Below are positions 1-5,215 of a DNA stretch of 5,751 bases, in pieces. The stretch lies in contig DHFN01000113.1 in the NCBI GenBank assembly GCA_002402275.1, positions 1 to 5,751 of the forward strand, given 5' to 3'. The translations under genes were made by a program, and so were the position numbers. Position 1 is the stretch's first letter; every line of letters begins with the position of its first letter. The notes below the pieces were generated by a model. That model was not told where the DNA came from and did not search any database. It saw only the letters and a program-made list of their open reading frames with translations. The DNA comes from Anaerolineales bacterium UBA4823 (GTDB taxonomy: Bacteria > Chloroflexota > Anaerolineae > Anaerolineales > UBA4823).

Positions 1-471
1 ATGGATGAGAAGATAATCTGGTTCACATCGTCTCATTAACATCACGCCCTGAGCAAAAAGCTCGATATCCGGGAATTCATCATAAGCGTAAAAACGCCCG
101 TGTTGAATTAGCGCTGATTCATCATCGGTTTCACGATCACTAACAATATCGTAAGGCACCTTGTTATATAACTCGGAGTACCAGGAAAGGGCAGCCGCTG
201 CTGTGGTTTTTCCATGATCGCGAGCCGCTTGAAAGACATTCGGCATTTTGGATCTGCGGACAATCTGATTTGAATACACACCGTGTTCGCTCACGGGCAA
301 ACCAGTATGAATGGTTTCATACATTGGCCGCGACACGGCTGGCAGTTCACCGATCACCTTAAAAAGGCTGGCGCGCTTTATTTCTACCAAATGATTAAGA
401 AAACCCATCTGTTCGATTGCTGTGTCATACCGCAGCCCATCCGATAGCACCATGACGACTTTGTTTTTCAA
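1..471 (-). CDS. Alkaline phosphatase superfamily phosphodiesterase / nucleotide pyrophosphatase-like protein, N-terminal part
   Basis: Seen: an open frame of 157 codons that leaves the window at its left edge, so the C-terminal part is missing. The start is a TTG at 471, preceded by GGAGG (477-481) at a 5-nt spacing. The later in-frame ATG at 453 would cut off the first beta strand. The N-terminus reads KVVMVLSDGLRYD, the usual first strand plus metal-binding Asp (D11) of the alkaline phosphatase fold. It is followed by SRPMYETIHTG at residues 47-57 and LPVSEHG at 58-64. This matches the family pattern [ST]-x-P-(x6)-TG-(x2)-P-(x2)-HG, with S47 as probable nucleophile. The visible part ends at PDYLLIH, just where the second metal site of the family begins. 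Known: members hydrolyse phosphodiesters, pyrophosphates or sulfate esters at a two-metal centre. The substrate cannot be told from this fragment. The frame stays open upstream to a TAA at 595-597, so a longer N-terminus is possible but lacks a comparable start signal. It is transcribed away from the lipoprotein gene at 1242. Confidence 0.85.
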   Translation of the reverse strand, partial: MKNKVVMVLSDGLRYDTAIEQMGFLNHLVEIKRASLFKVIGELPAVSRPMYETIHTGLPVSEHGVYSNQIVRRSKMPNVFQAARDHGKTTAAAALSWYSELYNKVPYDIVSDRETDDESALIQHGRFYAYDEFPDIELFAQGVMLMRRCEPDYLLIH

Positions 472-540
472 TAATTCCTCCGTAGAAAAATAATGCAATA
501 AATTCAGCGAATTTTTTGGTTTGGTCGCCTGTTGTTGCTG

Positions 541-569
541 ATTATAAATCAAGCCCCAGAGTTCATTGT
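541..569 (-). promoter_or_regulatory. Candidate promoter for the phosphodiesterase gene
   Basis: On the minus strand a perfect -10 hexamer TATAAT lies at 541-546, about 70 nt before the TTG start at 471. The -35 region 16-18 nt further upstream (about 563-570) has no good match, so this rests on the -10 box alone. Confidence 0.25.
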
Positions 570-1138
570 TATTTTTGCCAAATGATACTTTCTCTTAATT
601 ATCCTTACCCGATCCACAGGCAATCAAAGTCCGGCAGGCGATCTCTTGAAAAAGGGATTGCGCTTTTAATAGTTGGGCATTTAAGCAAACACTAGCTTTA
701 AATCAGGTATAGGATTCAAACAGCCTTTTATTAACCATAATCAGCACATTTATTGTTGCAGCCAAGAATATCGGGGATTTCCATAATTTATGAACCCCTT
801 TTATTATGCAAATAAAAAGGATAAACCCCAAAAAAGCTCTCCGTGCGATGCCTTACAAAGCCTACCCTTTGGGTACACCCCATAAAGCGTCAGGTATTCC
901 TCCGCTGCCAGTTCCGGCGAGTCTTCCTGCACCGGAAAAGGGCATTGATGGCAGCCAACCCGAAGTAGCGTTTACCCTGCTTTTACACCTGCACCGCTGT
1001 CCAGAATTAATCCACTTCGACACCCAGCTCGCGCGCGTCAGCAATTTCCGAAAAATTAGTGATCGTAAATATCCATCATGCGCTTCTATTCCAGTATTCT
1101 GTTTTTTTTCACTGTGTCACTCAATTGTATGGATAGAA
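547..1138. other. Divergent intergenic region with weak traces of decayed coding sequence
   Basis: No gene here can be supported. Three minus-strand stretches read like protein. 598-702 is open for 35 codons, ends at the TAA at 595 in the same frame as the phosphodiesterase gene, and finishes ...CRTLIACGSGKDN. 807-971 is open for 55 codons and contains QEDSPELAAEEYLTLYG. 1010-1063 contains ITNFSEIADARELGVEVD and then a stop. 807-1010 is also more GC-rich than its surroundings. The stretches are broken by stops and frame changes and have no start signals. The best reading is one or more gene remnants of unknown family. The plus-strand frame across 806-1396 looks like chance: its composition is unlike protein and it overlaps a well-supported lipoprotein start. 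Confidence 0.3.
807..1063 (-). pseudogene. Possible decayed protein-coding fragment, family not recognised
   Basis: Seen: the frame starting at 1063 gives 18 plausible codons (ITNFSEIADARELGVEVD), then TAA at 1007-1009 and a second in-frame TAA nine codons later. From 971 down to 807 another frame is open for 55 codons, with a C-x2-C followed by an acidic helix-like segment (QEDSPELAAEEYLTLYG), and stops at 804-806. Frame changes between protein-like pieces suggest a degraded gene on the minus strand. No family is recognised, and chance openness in a short GC-rich segment remains possible. Confidence 0.2.
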
Positions 1139-1167
1139 TTGATTTTTAAGAAGAATGAATATATTAT
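1139..1167 (+). promoter_or_regulatory. Candidate sigma70-type promoter for the lipoprotein gene
   Basis: TTGATT at 1139-1144 and TATTAT at 1162-1167 are separated by 17 nt, a good match to the -35/-10 consensus (4 of 6 and 5 of 6). Transcription would start near 1174 and leave a leader of about 68 nt before the ATG at 1242. The surrounding DNA is AT-rich, so chance matches are possible. Confidence 0.4.
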
Positions 1168-1241
1168 TCTTTATAGAATTACACACTTGAACAATTTCAT
1201 TGAAACTTCTCTGCAGTTACAAAAAAAGAGGAGAATATTTA

Positions 1242-2312
1242 ATGCTAAAAAAATTCTTGTATTTACTTGTTTGTGTTGTATTTTTTATGTCAGCTTGCAG
1301 TTCAAATCAGACATCCAATGCTGCTCCAACATCATTTCCGCCAACCGCTCCTTCCACTGTTTCGCCAGTCACACCAACCCCCAGTGTCCCGCTTGAATAC
1401 ATTAATCCGCAAAAATACCAGGTGGAATACCAGGTCATAATAAAAAACGGAGCTTTCAATCCGAGCGACATCCGTCTCTATCTTCCGGTACCAAGCGAGT
1501 ATGTCGAGCAAACGGATTTAAAGATCACAAAGTTGGAACCAGAACCGATATCTAATATTATTGAGGAAAAATCAGGCAATCGAATGGCCTATTGGCAGTG
1601 GAAAGACACTCCCGAAAAAGGCGATTCTATTTCTGTGACAATGGTTTTTGAATTTTCAGCGTTTGAAACCAAGACCTACCTTGAACACTCCTTCATTAAA
1701 AAAGCCTACAACCAAGTTTCACGTGATTATAAAGAATTTATATCACCTGAAAAATATATTGAGTCAGATAATCCAAAAATTATCGCCTTGGCAGATCAGC
1801 TTGCTGGAGCTGAGACAAACCCAGTGAGAATTGCAAGATCATTTTATGACCACATCATTCAAACTACGAAATATAAAGTGCTGAATCAGGGTTTGAATGG
1901 CGCGCTATATTTACTGGAAAATAACACCGGAGAATGCGGTGATTACTCTTCTTTATTCATCGCCTTGTGTCGAGCAAAAGGCATCCCGGCCCGATCGGTG
2001 GTTGGTTATTGGGCATTATCTGGCATAGAACAAACCCATGTATGGGCTGAATTCTTTGTAGAAGGGATCGGGTGGATACCGGTGGATGCAACTATTGGGC
2101 AAAGCCGCATAGCTAGCCGAAATTTCTATTTTGGCAACATGGATAATTCACGAGTCATCTTGAGCAAAGGCTTTAATACTCAGCTTGTTCCCTCCGCTCC
2201 AGATAACTTCATTGCCGGCCTTCTCCAAGGACCTTTCTGGTGGTACTGGGGCAGCGGAGATAATAAATCACTGCAGATGGAACGTTATTGGACGGTTAAA
2301 AAGATTAACTAA
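1242..2312 (+). CDS. Transglutaminase-like domain lipoprotein
   Basis: The protein has 356 residues. The ATG at 1242 is preferred over the upstream TTG at 1200 because a GAGGAG element sits 8 nt before it and because it places a typical lipoprotein signal at the very N-terminus: Lys-Lys, a hydrophobic core, then FMSAC with lipidation Cys19. Residues 20-50 are a Thr/Ser/Pro-rich linker that probably spaces the domain from the membrane. Residues about 55-150 look like a beta-rich N-terminal domain. Residues about 175-300 form a transglutaminase core. GECGDYSSLF gives catalytic C232, followed by CRAKGIPARSVVGYW. QTHVWAEFF gives H266, and GWIPVDATIG gives D282, completing the Cys-His-Asp triad. 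Known: bacterial secreted members are thiol proteases, peptidases or cross-linking enzymes, and the substrate is usually unknown. It should be an active extracytoplasmic lipoprotein. The gene appears monocistronic, and no clear terminator follows the stop. Confidence 0.9.
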   Translation: MLKKFLYLLVCVVFFMSACSSNQTSNAAPTSFPPTAPSTVSPVTPTPSVPLEYINPQKYQVEYQVIIKNGAFNPSDIRLYLPVPSEYVEQTDLKITKLEPEPISNIIEEKSGNRMAYWQWKDTPEKGDSISVTMVFEFSAFETKTYLEHSFIKKAYNQVSRDYKEFISPEKYIESDNPKIIALADQLAGAETNPVRIARSFYDHIIQTTKYKVLNQGLNGALYLLENNTGECGDYSSLFIALCRAKGIPARSVVGYWALSGIEQTHVWAEFFVEGIGWIPVDATIGQSRIASRNFYFGNMDNSRVILSKGFNTQLVPSAPDNFIAGLLQGPFWWYWGSGDNKSLQMERYWTVKKIN

Positions 2313-2395
2313 CAGGAAAAGCTGATTAAGCGTCAGATGTATATATCTTCCAAAGTGTATTGAATCAAACCCGAGTATCTGATTTTCCTATAAAA

Positions 2396-2448
2396 AATAC
2401 CCCCGCAGCGATTCGAACGCTTAACCGACTGACTATAGTCCCCGCCAG
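2396..2448 (-). pseudogene. tRNA-like 3' part (unit A)
   Basis: Read on the minus strand, a T arm with a canonical loop (TTCGAAT at 2411-2417) is closed by AAGCG and CGCTG (2418-2422 and 2406-2410, four of five pairs). It is followed by an acceptor strand CGGGGGT (2399-2405) and A as discriminator (2398). CCA is not encoded. A possible anticodon stem is CTGGC/GTCAG (2444-2448 and 2429-2433) around a 10-nt loop. No 5' acceptor strand able to pair is found, so this is a 3' fragment or a degraded tRNA copy. T6 follows at the 3' side. The fold is by hand. Confidence 0.45.
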
Positions 2449-2472
2449 GGGACCATCGTCCCCTTGTGGGGA
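2438..2472. repeat. Two adjacent GC hairpins
   Basis: GTCCCC-GCCA-GGGGAC (2438-2453, perfect 6-bp stem) is followed at once by TCCCC-TTGT-GGGGA (2459-2472, 5-bp stem). The second recurs in the anticodon-loop position of the tRNA-like unit at 2726-2884 as CCCC-TTAT-GGGG (about 2787-2798), with similar flanks (ca[tc]cgt before, ttcg after). It therefore behaves as a small repeated hairpin cassette. Neither is followed by a T run, so they are not obvious terminators. Confidence 0.55.
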
Positions 2473-2488
2473 TTCGCAATTAAATGAA

Positions 2489-2648
2489 CAGCGCCCCCGG
2501 TGGGATTCGCGAAGTCCTCGAAGGGGAAACCCACAACCTACTGACATCGTCTTGTGCAAAGCCGGCGTAGCCCACCCACCGGGTGCATGTGGGGTTTGAA
2601 GTCAGAAAAAAGCGCTCCATACGATGCCCACCAGCAAGCTGCGAGCGG
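2489..2648 (-). pseudogene. tRNA-like sequence with expanded loops (unit B1)
   Basis: On the minus strand the 3' side gives acceptor CGGGGGC (2493-2499) and discriminator G (2492), then CTG where CCA would be. The T stem GTGGG/CCCAC (2530-2534 and 2500-2504) is fully paired but closes a 25-nt loop instead of 7. Variable region TAGGTT follows. The anticodon stem CTGAC/GTCAG (2601-2605 and 2541-2545) closes a loop of more than 50 nt that contains a CACCC-ACC-GGGTG hairpin (2573-2585). A D-stem-like GCTT/GAGC pair with GCTGGTGGG in its loop lies near 2612-2640. The 5' acceptor candidate (2642-2648) pairs only partly. Class I tRNA parts are recognisable but no normal anticodon loop is, so it cannot serve as an ordinary tRNA in this form. 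The first 60 nt of the plus strand (2491-2550) match 2728-2787 at 55 of 60 positions. Confidence 0.5.
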
Positions 2649-2725
2649 AATTCGAAAAAAAGAAGTGATTTCCGAATGTGACAGATCGCCACAGCCGCTA
2701 CGCGGCGTCGCGATGACATAATAAA

Positions 2726-2884
2726 TAGCGTCCCCGGCGGGATTCGCGAAGTCCTCGCAGGGGAAACCCACAACCTACTAACACCGTCCCCTTATGGGGG
2801 TTCGAAGTTAGAGAAATATTAGGCACTCCGAGCGAAGCTTTGCAAAGCTCACACTTCTGGTGCCCCACAAGGTGTGAGTGGGAC
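2726..2884 (-). pseudogene. tRNA-like sequence with expanded loops (unit B2)
   Basis: On the minus strand: acceptor 3' strand CGGGGAC (2730-2736), discriminator G (2729), then CTA instead of CCA. T stem GTGGG/CCCGC (2767-2771 and 2737-2741) closes a 25-nt loop. Variable region TAGGTT follows. Anticodon stem CTAAC/GTTAG (2807-2811 and 2778-2782) encloses a GGGG-ATAAG-CCCC type hairpin (about 2787-2800). A D-arm-like part holds the perfect palindrome AGCTTTGCAAAGCT (about 2836-2849). A possible 5' acceptor GTCCCAC (2878-2884) pairs at its first five positions. A further stem CTCACAC/GTGTGAG lies between acceptor and D arm. Compared with unit B1, the anticodon stem differs by a paired change (G-C to A-T). 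No recognisable anticodon remains. Confidence 0.5.
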
Positions 2885-2886
2885 AC

Positions 2887-2931
2887 TTGTCCCCTAAATG
2901 GGAATCCCAAAGTCGTCGAAGGGAAACCCAC
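2887..2931 (-). pseudogene. Divergent tRNA-like T arm (unit B3)
   Basis: Third, weaker member of the same family. On the minus strand the T stem GTGGG/CCCAT (2927-2931 and 2898-2902, one G-T wobble) closes a 24-nt loop whose sequence resembles the loops of the copies at 2505-2529 and 2742-2766, including TTTCCC at its 5' end. GGGGAC (2889-2894) may be the acceptor remnant. The 5' half is not recognisable. Confidence 0.35.
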
Positions 2932-2965
2932 ATCATTTGGAGGTTTATTCGTTGATAATCCCATA

Positions 2966-3035
2966 TAGTTGGGGCGAGATCGGAGTTTTCCGCAAGAGCG
3001 GAGAGCGGATGTGCCCGAAACGAGGTTGCGTCCCA
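2966..3035 (-). pseudogene. tRNA-Pro-like remnant of near normal length (unit P0)
   Basis: On the minus strand TGGGACG (3029-3035) can pair with CGCCCCA (2970-2976) at six of seven positions. This gives a 67-nt body with discriminator A (2969), close to a normal tRNA length. The acceptor resembles the Pro-like copies further right. The interior is badly degraded: instead of a normal T arm there are the small hairpins CGGA-GTTT-TCCG and TCCGC-AAGA-GCGGA (plus strand, about 2981-3003). No anticodon arm is recognisable. Confidence 0.3.
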
Positions 3036-3060
3036 TGATCATTTTGGGTTGTGGTGACTG

Positions 3061-3161
3061 GGAACCGTCCTCGAAGCCATCCTTTCCCAACAATGAAGTA
3101 ATTGTTAAAAAAAAGAATTCTTTATCATCATTTGATAAAGAACCTTGTCGGGGCGAGAGGA
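3061..3161. repeat. Direct repeat, left copy
   Basis: About 100 bp here align without gaps to the copy exactly 180 bp to the right (3241-3341), with about 78 of 100 bases identical. The first 20 bp (one mismatch) and the last 18 bp (tRNA-Pro acceptor and T-stem strand) are best conserved. Read on the minus strand, the unit is a tRNA-Pro 3' end, then a terminator hairpin with a T run, then a conserved block around CTTCGAGGACGG. Confidence 0.8.
3107..3142 (-). terminator. Intrinsic terminator behind the Pro-like copy
   Basis: On the minus strand a perfect 10-bp stem (3118-3127 with 3133-3142, 5-nt loop) is followed by TTC and eight T (3107-3114). It stands a few bases after the tRNA-Pro-like 3' end at 3145, where a tRNA gene would be expected to terminate. 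The stem is AT-rich, so its strength is uncertain. Confidence 0.6.
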
Positions 3162-3228
3162 CTGGGGCAATCCCTCCGCTTTGGATGTGATTTGCCTCCT
3201 AATCACAAGTACTACCGCTCGGAACTCA
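3145..3228 (-). pseudogene. tRNA-Pro-like copy, 3' part preserved (unit P1)
   Basis: On the minus strand: acceptor strand CGCCCCG (3149-3155), discriminator A (3148), then CAA in place of CCA. T stem GGAGG/CCTCT (3173-3177 and 3156-3160) closes a 12-nt loop instead of 7 and has lost the TTCGAAT sequence. A 6-bp stem GTGATT/AATCAC (3187-3192 and 3201-3206) sits where the anticodon arm would be, with an 8-nt loop lacking a Pro anticodon. GAGCGGTAG near 3210-3222 resembles a D loop. No matching 5' acceptor strand is visible. Probably a degraded copy of tRNA-Pro. Confidence 0.45.
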
Positions 3229-3240
3229 AACTTTATCTTC

Positions 3241-3341
3241 TGAACCGTCCTCGAAGCCATAACTTCTCAATAATAAATCTATTATTAAAAAAGAAAATAC
3301 CTTTTCAGTAATTCAAAAAGGACCTTGTCGGGGCGAGAGGA
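3241..3341. repeat. Direct repeat, right copy
   Basis: Partner of the repeat starting 180 bp to the left. The terminator stem between the conserved ends has a different sequence but still folds, suggesting that the hairpin rather than its sequence was kept. The two copies stop matching inside the T loop of the tRNA-like units, where different insertions begin. Confidence 0.8.
3287..3321 (-). terminator. Intrinsic terminator-like hairpin behind the second Pro-like copy
   Basis: On the minus strand CCTTTT and AAAAGG (3316-3321 and 3300-3305) form a 6-bp stem with a 10-nt loop. It is followed by a T-rich run, TATTTTCTTTTTT (3287-3299). It corresponds in position to the stronger terminator 180 bp to the left. 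Confidence 0.45.
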
Positions 3342-3469
3342 TCGCGAAGCACACCCTTGGGGTGTTCGAACCTCCGACCTTCGGAGAGTTCTGCAAGTGC
3401 AGAACTCGAAGACACCTGCAGTGAGGGAGCATCCAGCGACTATCGCTGCAGTGTGCCGTTTGCACCCCA
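3325..3469 (-). pseudogene. tRNA-Pro-like sequence with hairpins inserted in all three loops (unit P2)
   Basis: On the minus strand the 5' acceptor TGGGGTG (3463-3469) pairs along its whole length with CGCCCCG (3329-3335), using two G-T wobbles. The discriminator is A (3328), followed by CAA instead of CCA. T stem GGAGG/CCTCT (3371-3375 and 3336-3340) closes a 30-nt loop that starts TTCGAA, carries a CACCC hairpin (3351-3365) and ends CTTCGCGAT. The anticodon stem CTTCG/CGAAG (3407-3411 and 3379-3383) closes 23 nt with a perfect 10-bp hairpin (3386-3407) partly overlapping it. The D region holds CAGCGA-CTA-TCGCTG (3434-3448). The total of 145 nt is about twice a tRNA. No Pro anticodon remains. 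Either a pseudogene hit by palindromic insertions or a structured RNA derived from tRNA-Pro. Confidence 0.55.
3351..3407. repeat. Run of three perfect short hairpins
   Basis: ACACCC-TTG-GGGTGT (3351-3365), CTCCGA-CCT-TCGGAG (3372-3386) and a 10-bp stem with an AG loop (3386-3407) follow one another with almost no spacer. The second overlaps the T-stem and anticodon-stem strands of the tRNA-like unit and so competes with the cloverleaf fold. Confidence 0.6.
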
Positions 3470-3732
3470 TTCATTCGCAAACCAATCCACAGCGTATTTT
3501 TGTGTTTACAGCGCCTATTTTGTCCAAAAACACGCCTAAATATTGTCCATATAATCCATAGAATCTACAAAGTCCACTGCGGTTGCTCACGAATTGCACA
3601 CGAAAATTGGGAAGGGCGACTCAAAAGCCAATTAAAAATAGATATAACATCAAATATTAATTGCTTAAAAAACAATGTGAAATGATATCCTATTACTTAG
3701 TAGCATAAACGACTAGAACTTGGATTCGTTTA

Positions 3733-3761
3733 TTTACAATAATATCGAATGACTGTATAAA
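3733..3761 (+). promoter_or_regulatory. Strong sigma70-type promoter for the HEPN-motif gene
   Basis: TTTACA at 3733-3738 and TATAAA at 3756-3761 are separated by 17 nt, each matching five of six consensus positions. The start would be near 3768, leaving a leader of about 27 nt that contains the AGGAGG ribosome binding site at 3784-3789. No operator-like inverted repeat is visible between the boxes. Confidence 0.6.
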
Positions 3762-3794
3762 TTGAACAAATTTGATCCAATCTAGGAGGAAATG

Positions 3795-4919
3795 ATGGAT
3801 TTTATTATTCACGGACGAATTTTCAGCTTAAAAAATATAGATAAGTCAGTAGATGAATGGTTTGTTAAGTTCTATAAAGCATACTTCTTAGAAAATATTG
3901 TAGTGCTTGATGAATTTGAAAAAATCATTCATAAATACTTCGACAAGATCGAAGAACAAAAAAATCGAGAACAATTACATGATGACCTATTTAATAGCTT
4001 CATAACAATTTGGAATGTCATTCTAAGCCAAAGAAACTATGGATTAGGCGAATGGATATGGGAAAAATGTGTTGATTTTTCTCATCATTGGGAGGAGATG
4101 CATGAGGGAAGATATATTCATAAAGGAACCCCATTCTATTTTTGGGGAATGACCGCTATTCTTAGGGGTGACATGGATAAAGGATATGCTCTTATGCATA
4201 AAGCTTTGCAAGAAGATGTAAGGCGACACGGATCTGTAAATCCTCAGACTCCATCTTTCGCATTCGTTATTGCAGATTATAAGGAGAAAAATCAAGCATT
4301 TATAGATTGGCCTTTGATTCAAGCAAAGTATATTGAAGATAGAATAAATTTATTTAATCAGTTCTACCAAAAAAACTTTAGCCTTAATTTATTTTGGGAG
4401 AAAATAACCAGATCAAATCTTGAAAAGAGCATAATTTACCAATTTGTCCTTTACATCACTAAGTTTTACGATATAACTAGAAAGCCAGAATATATATATA
4501 AAGGGGATTTTGCTGGACAATTACTATTAGATTTATTACTAAACCTAGCAAGGGTTGTGGATTCAATAATCCATCAAAAAAACCCATCGGAACAAAATTT
4601 ATTCAATCACATTCTCTTTGTCAATAATGCAATAGACCTAAATTTAAATCAATTAAAAATGGAGTATATAAACCAAAAATATAAATCAATCCCAAATGGG
4701 TTTGAAAATACTATTACCTCAATAATTGATAATTCTTTTAGGTTTTGTGATAATTCACCCTTAAGTGATTTGGCAAAGCCATTTGCGATCACCTATGGGA
4801 TAAGAAACTATGCTGCCCATCATATTGTTTCATCTCCAACAATTTGGGAAAATTATGAAGAGATAGAAAAGAATATGTTTTTTTCCCTATTTATTTGTAT
4901 AGATACCTTATACAAATGA
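3795..4919 (+). CDS. Helical protein with TPR-like segment and C-terminal HEPN-type R-x4-H motif
   Basis: The protein has 374 residues. Two ATGs stand side by side. The second (3795) is chosen because AGGAGG (3784-3789) lies 5 nt before it but only 2 nt before the first (3792). Seen: almost entirely helical, with no signal peptide or membrane segment, so cytoplasmic. Residues about 111-141, from GTPFYFWGMTAILRGDMDKG through ALMHKALQED, look like one TPR unit. The C-terminus has RNYAAH (R337 to H342) followed by a long helix rich in Glu and Phe. Known: R-x4-6-H with a polar residue after Arg is the active-site motif of HEPN domains, many of which are metal-independent RNases in toxin-antitoxin, abortive infection and CRISPR systems. 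Inference: a stand-alone HEPN ribonuclease or RNA-binding effector with an N-terminal sensing part. The gene is more AT-rich than the lipoprotein gene, has its own promoter and lies between tRNA-derived repeats, which suggests acquired DNA. No antitoxin gene adjoins it on the same strand. The exact family is not recognised. Confidence 0.75.
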   Translation: MDFIIHGRIFSLKNIDKSVDEWFVKFYKAYFLENIVVLDEFEKIIHKYFDKIEEQKNREQLHDDLFNSFITIWNVILSQRNYGLGEWIWEKCVDFSHHWEEMHEGRYIHKGTPFYFWGMTAILRGDMDKGYALMHKALQEDVRRHGSVNPQTPSFAFVIADYKEKNQAFIDWPLIQAKYIEDRINLFNQFYQKNFSLNLFWEKITRSNLEKSIIYQFVLYITKFYDITRKPEYIYKGDFAGQLLLDLLLNLARVVDSIIHQKNPSEQNLFNHILFVNNAIDLNLNQLKMEYINQKYKSIPNGFENTITSIIDNSFRFCDNSPLSDLAKPFAITYGIRNYAAHHIVSSPTIWENYEEIEKNMFFSLFICIDTLYK

Positions 4920-4931
4920 ACAAATAAGGTA
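4904..4931 (+). terminator. Inverted repeat across the stop codon, weak terminator candidate
   Basis: TACCTTAT (4904-4911) and ATAAGGTA (4924-4931) form a perfect 8-bp stem with a 12-nt loop that includes the TGA stop at 4917-4919. There is no clear T run after it, so it may be an mRNA 3'-end hairpin rather than an efficient terminator. Confidence 0.35.
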
Positions 4932-5070
4932 AGAATTGTTTACATCATCATAGGAATGTTAATAGTCTCATTTTTAAGAAAACAATTTTATGTGGACTCA
5001 AAGGCTCAGATCATTTTTTGTTAAATTGAGCACTTTCTTTCGCACTCGTAACTGAATAAAAGCGTCTGGG

Positions 5071-5136
5071 AGCCCATGGCCTGCAATGCCTGTGCGAAGC
5101 GAACCCGAAGGGCTTGGGCTTGCGGGCAAATGGGCT
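5071..5136. repeat. Long GC-rich imperfect stem-loop in an AT-rich gap
   Basis: AGCCCAT (5071-5077) pairs with ATGGGCT (5130-5136). Just inside, GCCTGC (5079-5084) pairs with GCGGGC (5122-5127) with one G-T wobble. The loop contains smaller hairpins around AACCCGAAGGGCTT (5102-5115). This is the only GC-rich block between 4920 and 5215; the rest of that gap shows no gene. It resembles the other intergenic palindromes of the window and may be a repeat element. Confidence 0.5.
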
Positions 5137-5155
5137 GGCGCTAAAACGTAAAGGT

Positions 5156-5177
5156 AAAAACGAAAAAGATTTCGTTT
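5156..5177 (-). terminator. Candidate terminator for the small minus-strand gene
   Basis: AAACGAAA and TTTCGTTT (plus strand 5158-5165 and 5170-5177) form a perfect 8-bp stem with a 4-nt loop, about 40 nt past the stop at 5216. Read on the minus strand, the right arm runs into TTTTT. The stem is AT-rich and the T run is mostly part of the stem, so strength is doubtful. Confidence 0.4.
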
Positions 5178-5215
5178 CCCAAGATTTGAGTTAACGCGAC
5201 TTAGTTCACGTCTTT

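Noticed and set aside
806..1396. 196-codon plus-strand open frame
   Set aside because: It has no ribosome binding site, its residue composition is not protein-like, and it overlaps the well-supported lipoprotein start at 1242 in another frame.
2360..3190. Several open frames of 60-131 codons on both strands
   Set aside because: They run through the tRNA-like repeats, translate the palindromes into repetitive Arg/Pro/Gly-rich sequence, overlap one another and lack start signals. Repeat structure explains them better.
3340..3460. Integron attC sites or group I intron in a tRNA
   Set aside because: The hairpins lack the paired core sites and spacing of attC, no integron integrase is seen, and the insertions (about 15-25 nt) are far too short for a group I intron.
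2390..3470. CRISPR array
   Set aside because: Repeats are few and unevenly spaced, differ in length, and carry tRNA T-arm and acceptor sequences. No regular spacers and no cas genes are visible.
3285..3685. Four overlapping 60-78 codon frames
   Set aside because: They cover the hairpin-rich tRNA-Pro-like unit and AT-rich leader. No ribosome binding site and no coherent protein character.
4044..4322. 92-codon minus-strand open frame
   Set aside because: It lies entirely inside the HEPN-motif gene and is a shadow frame of it, without its own ribosome binding site.
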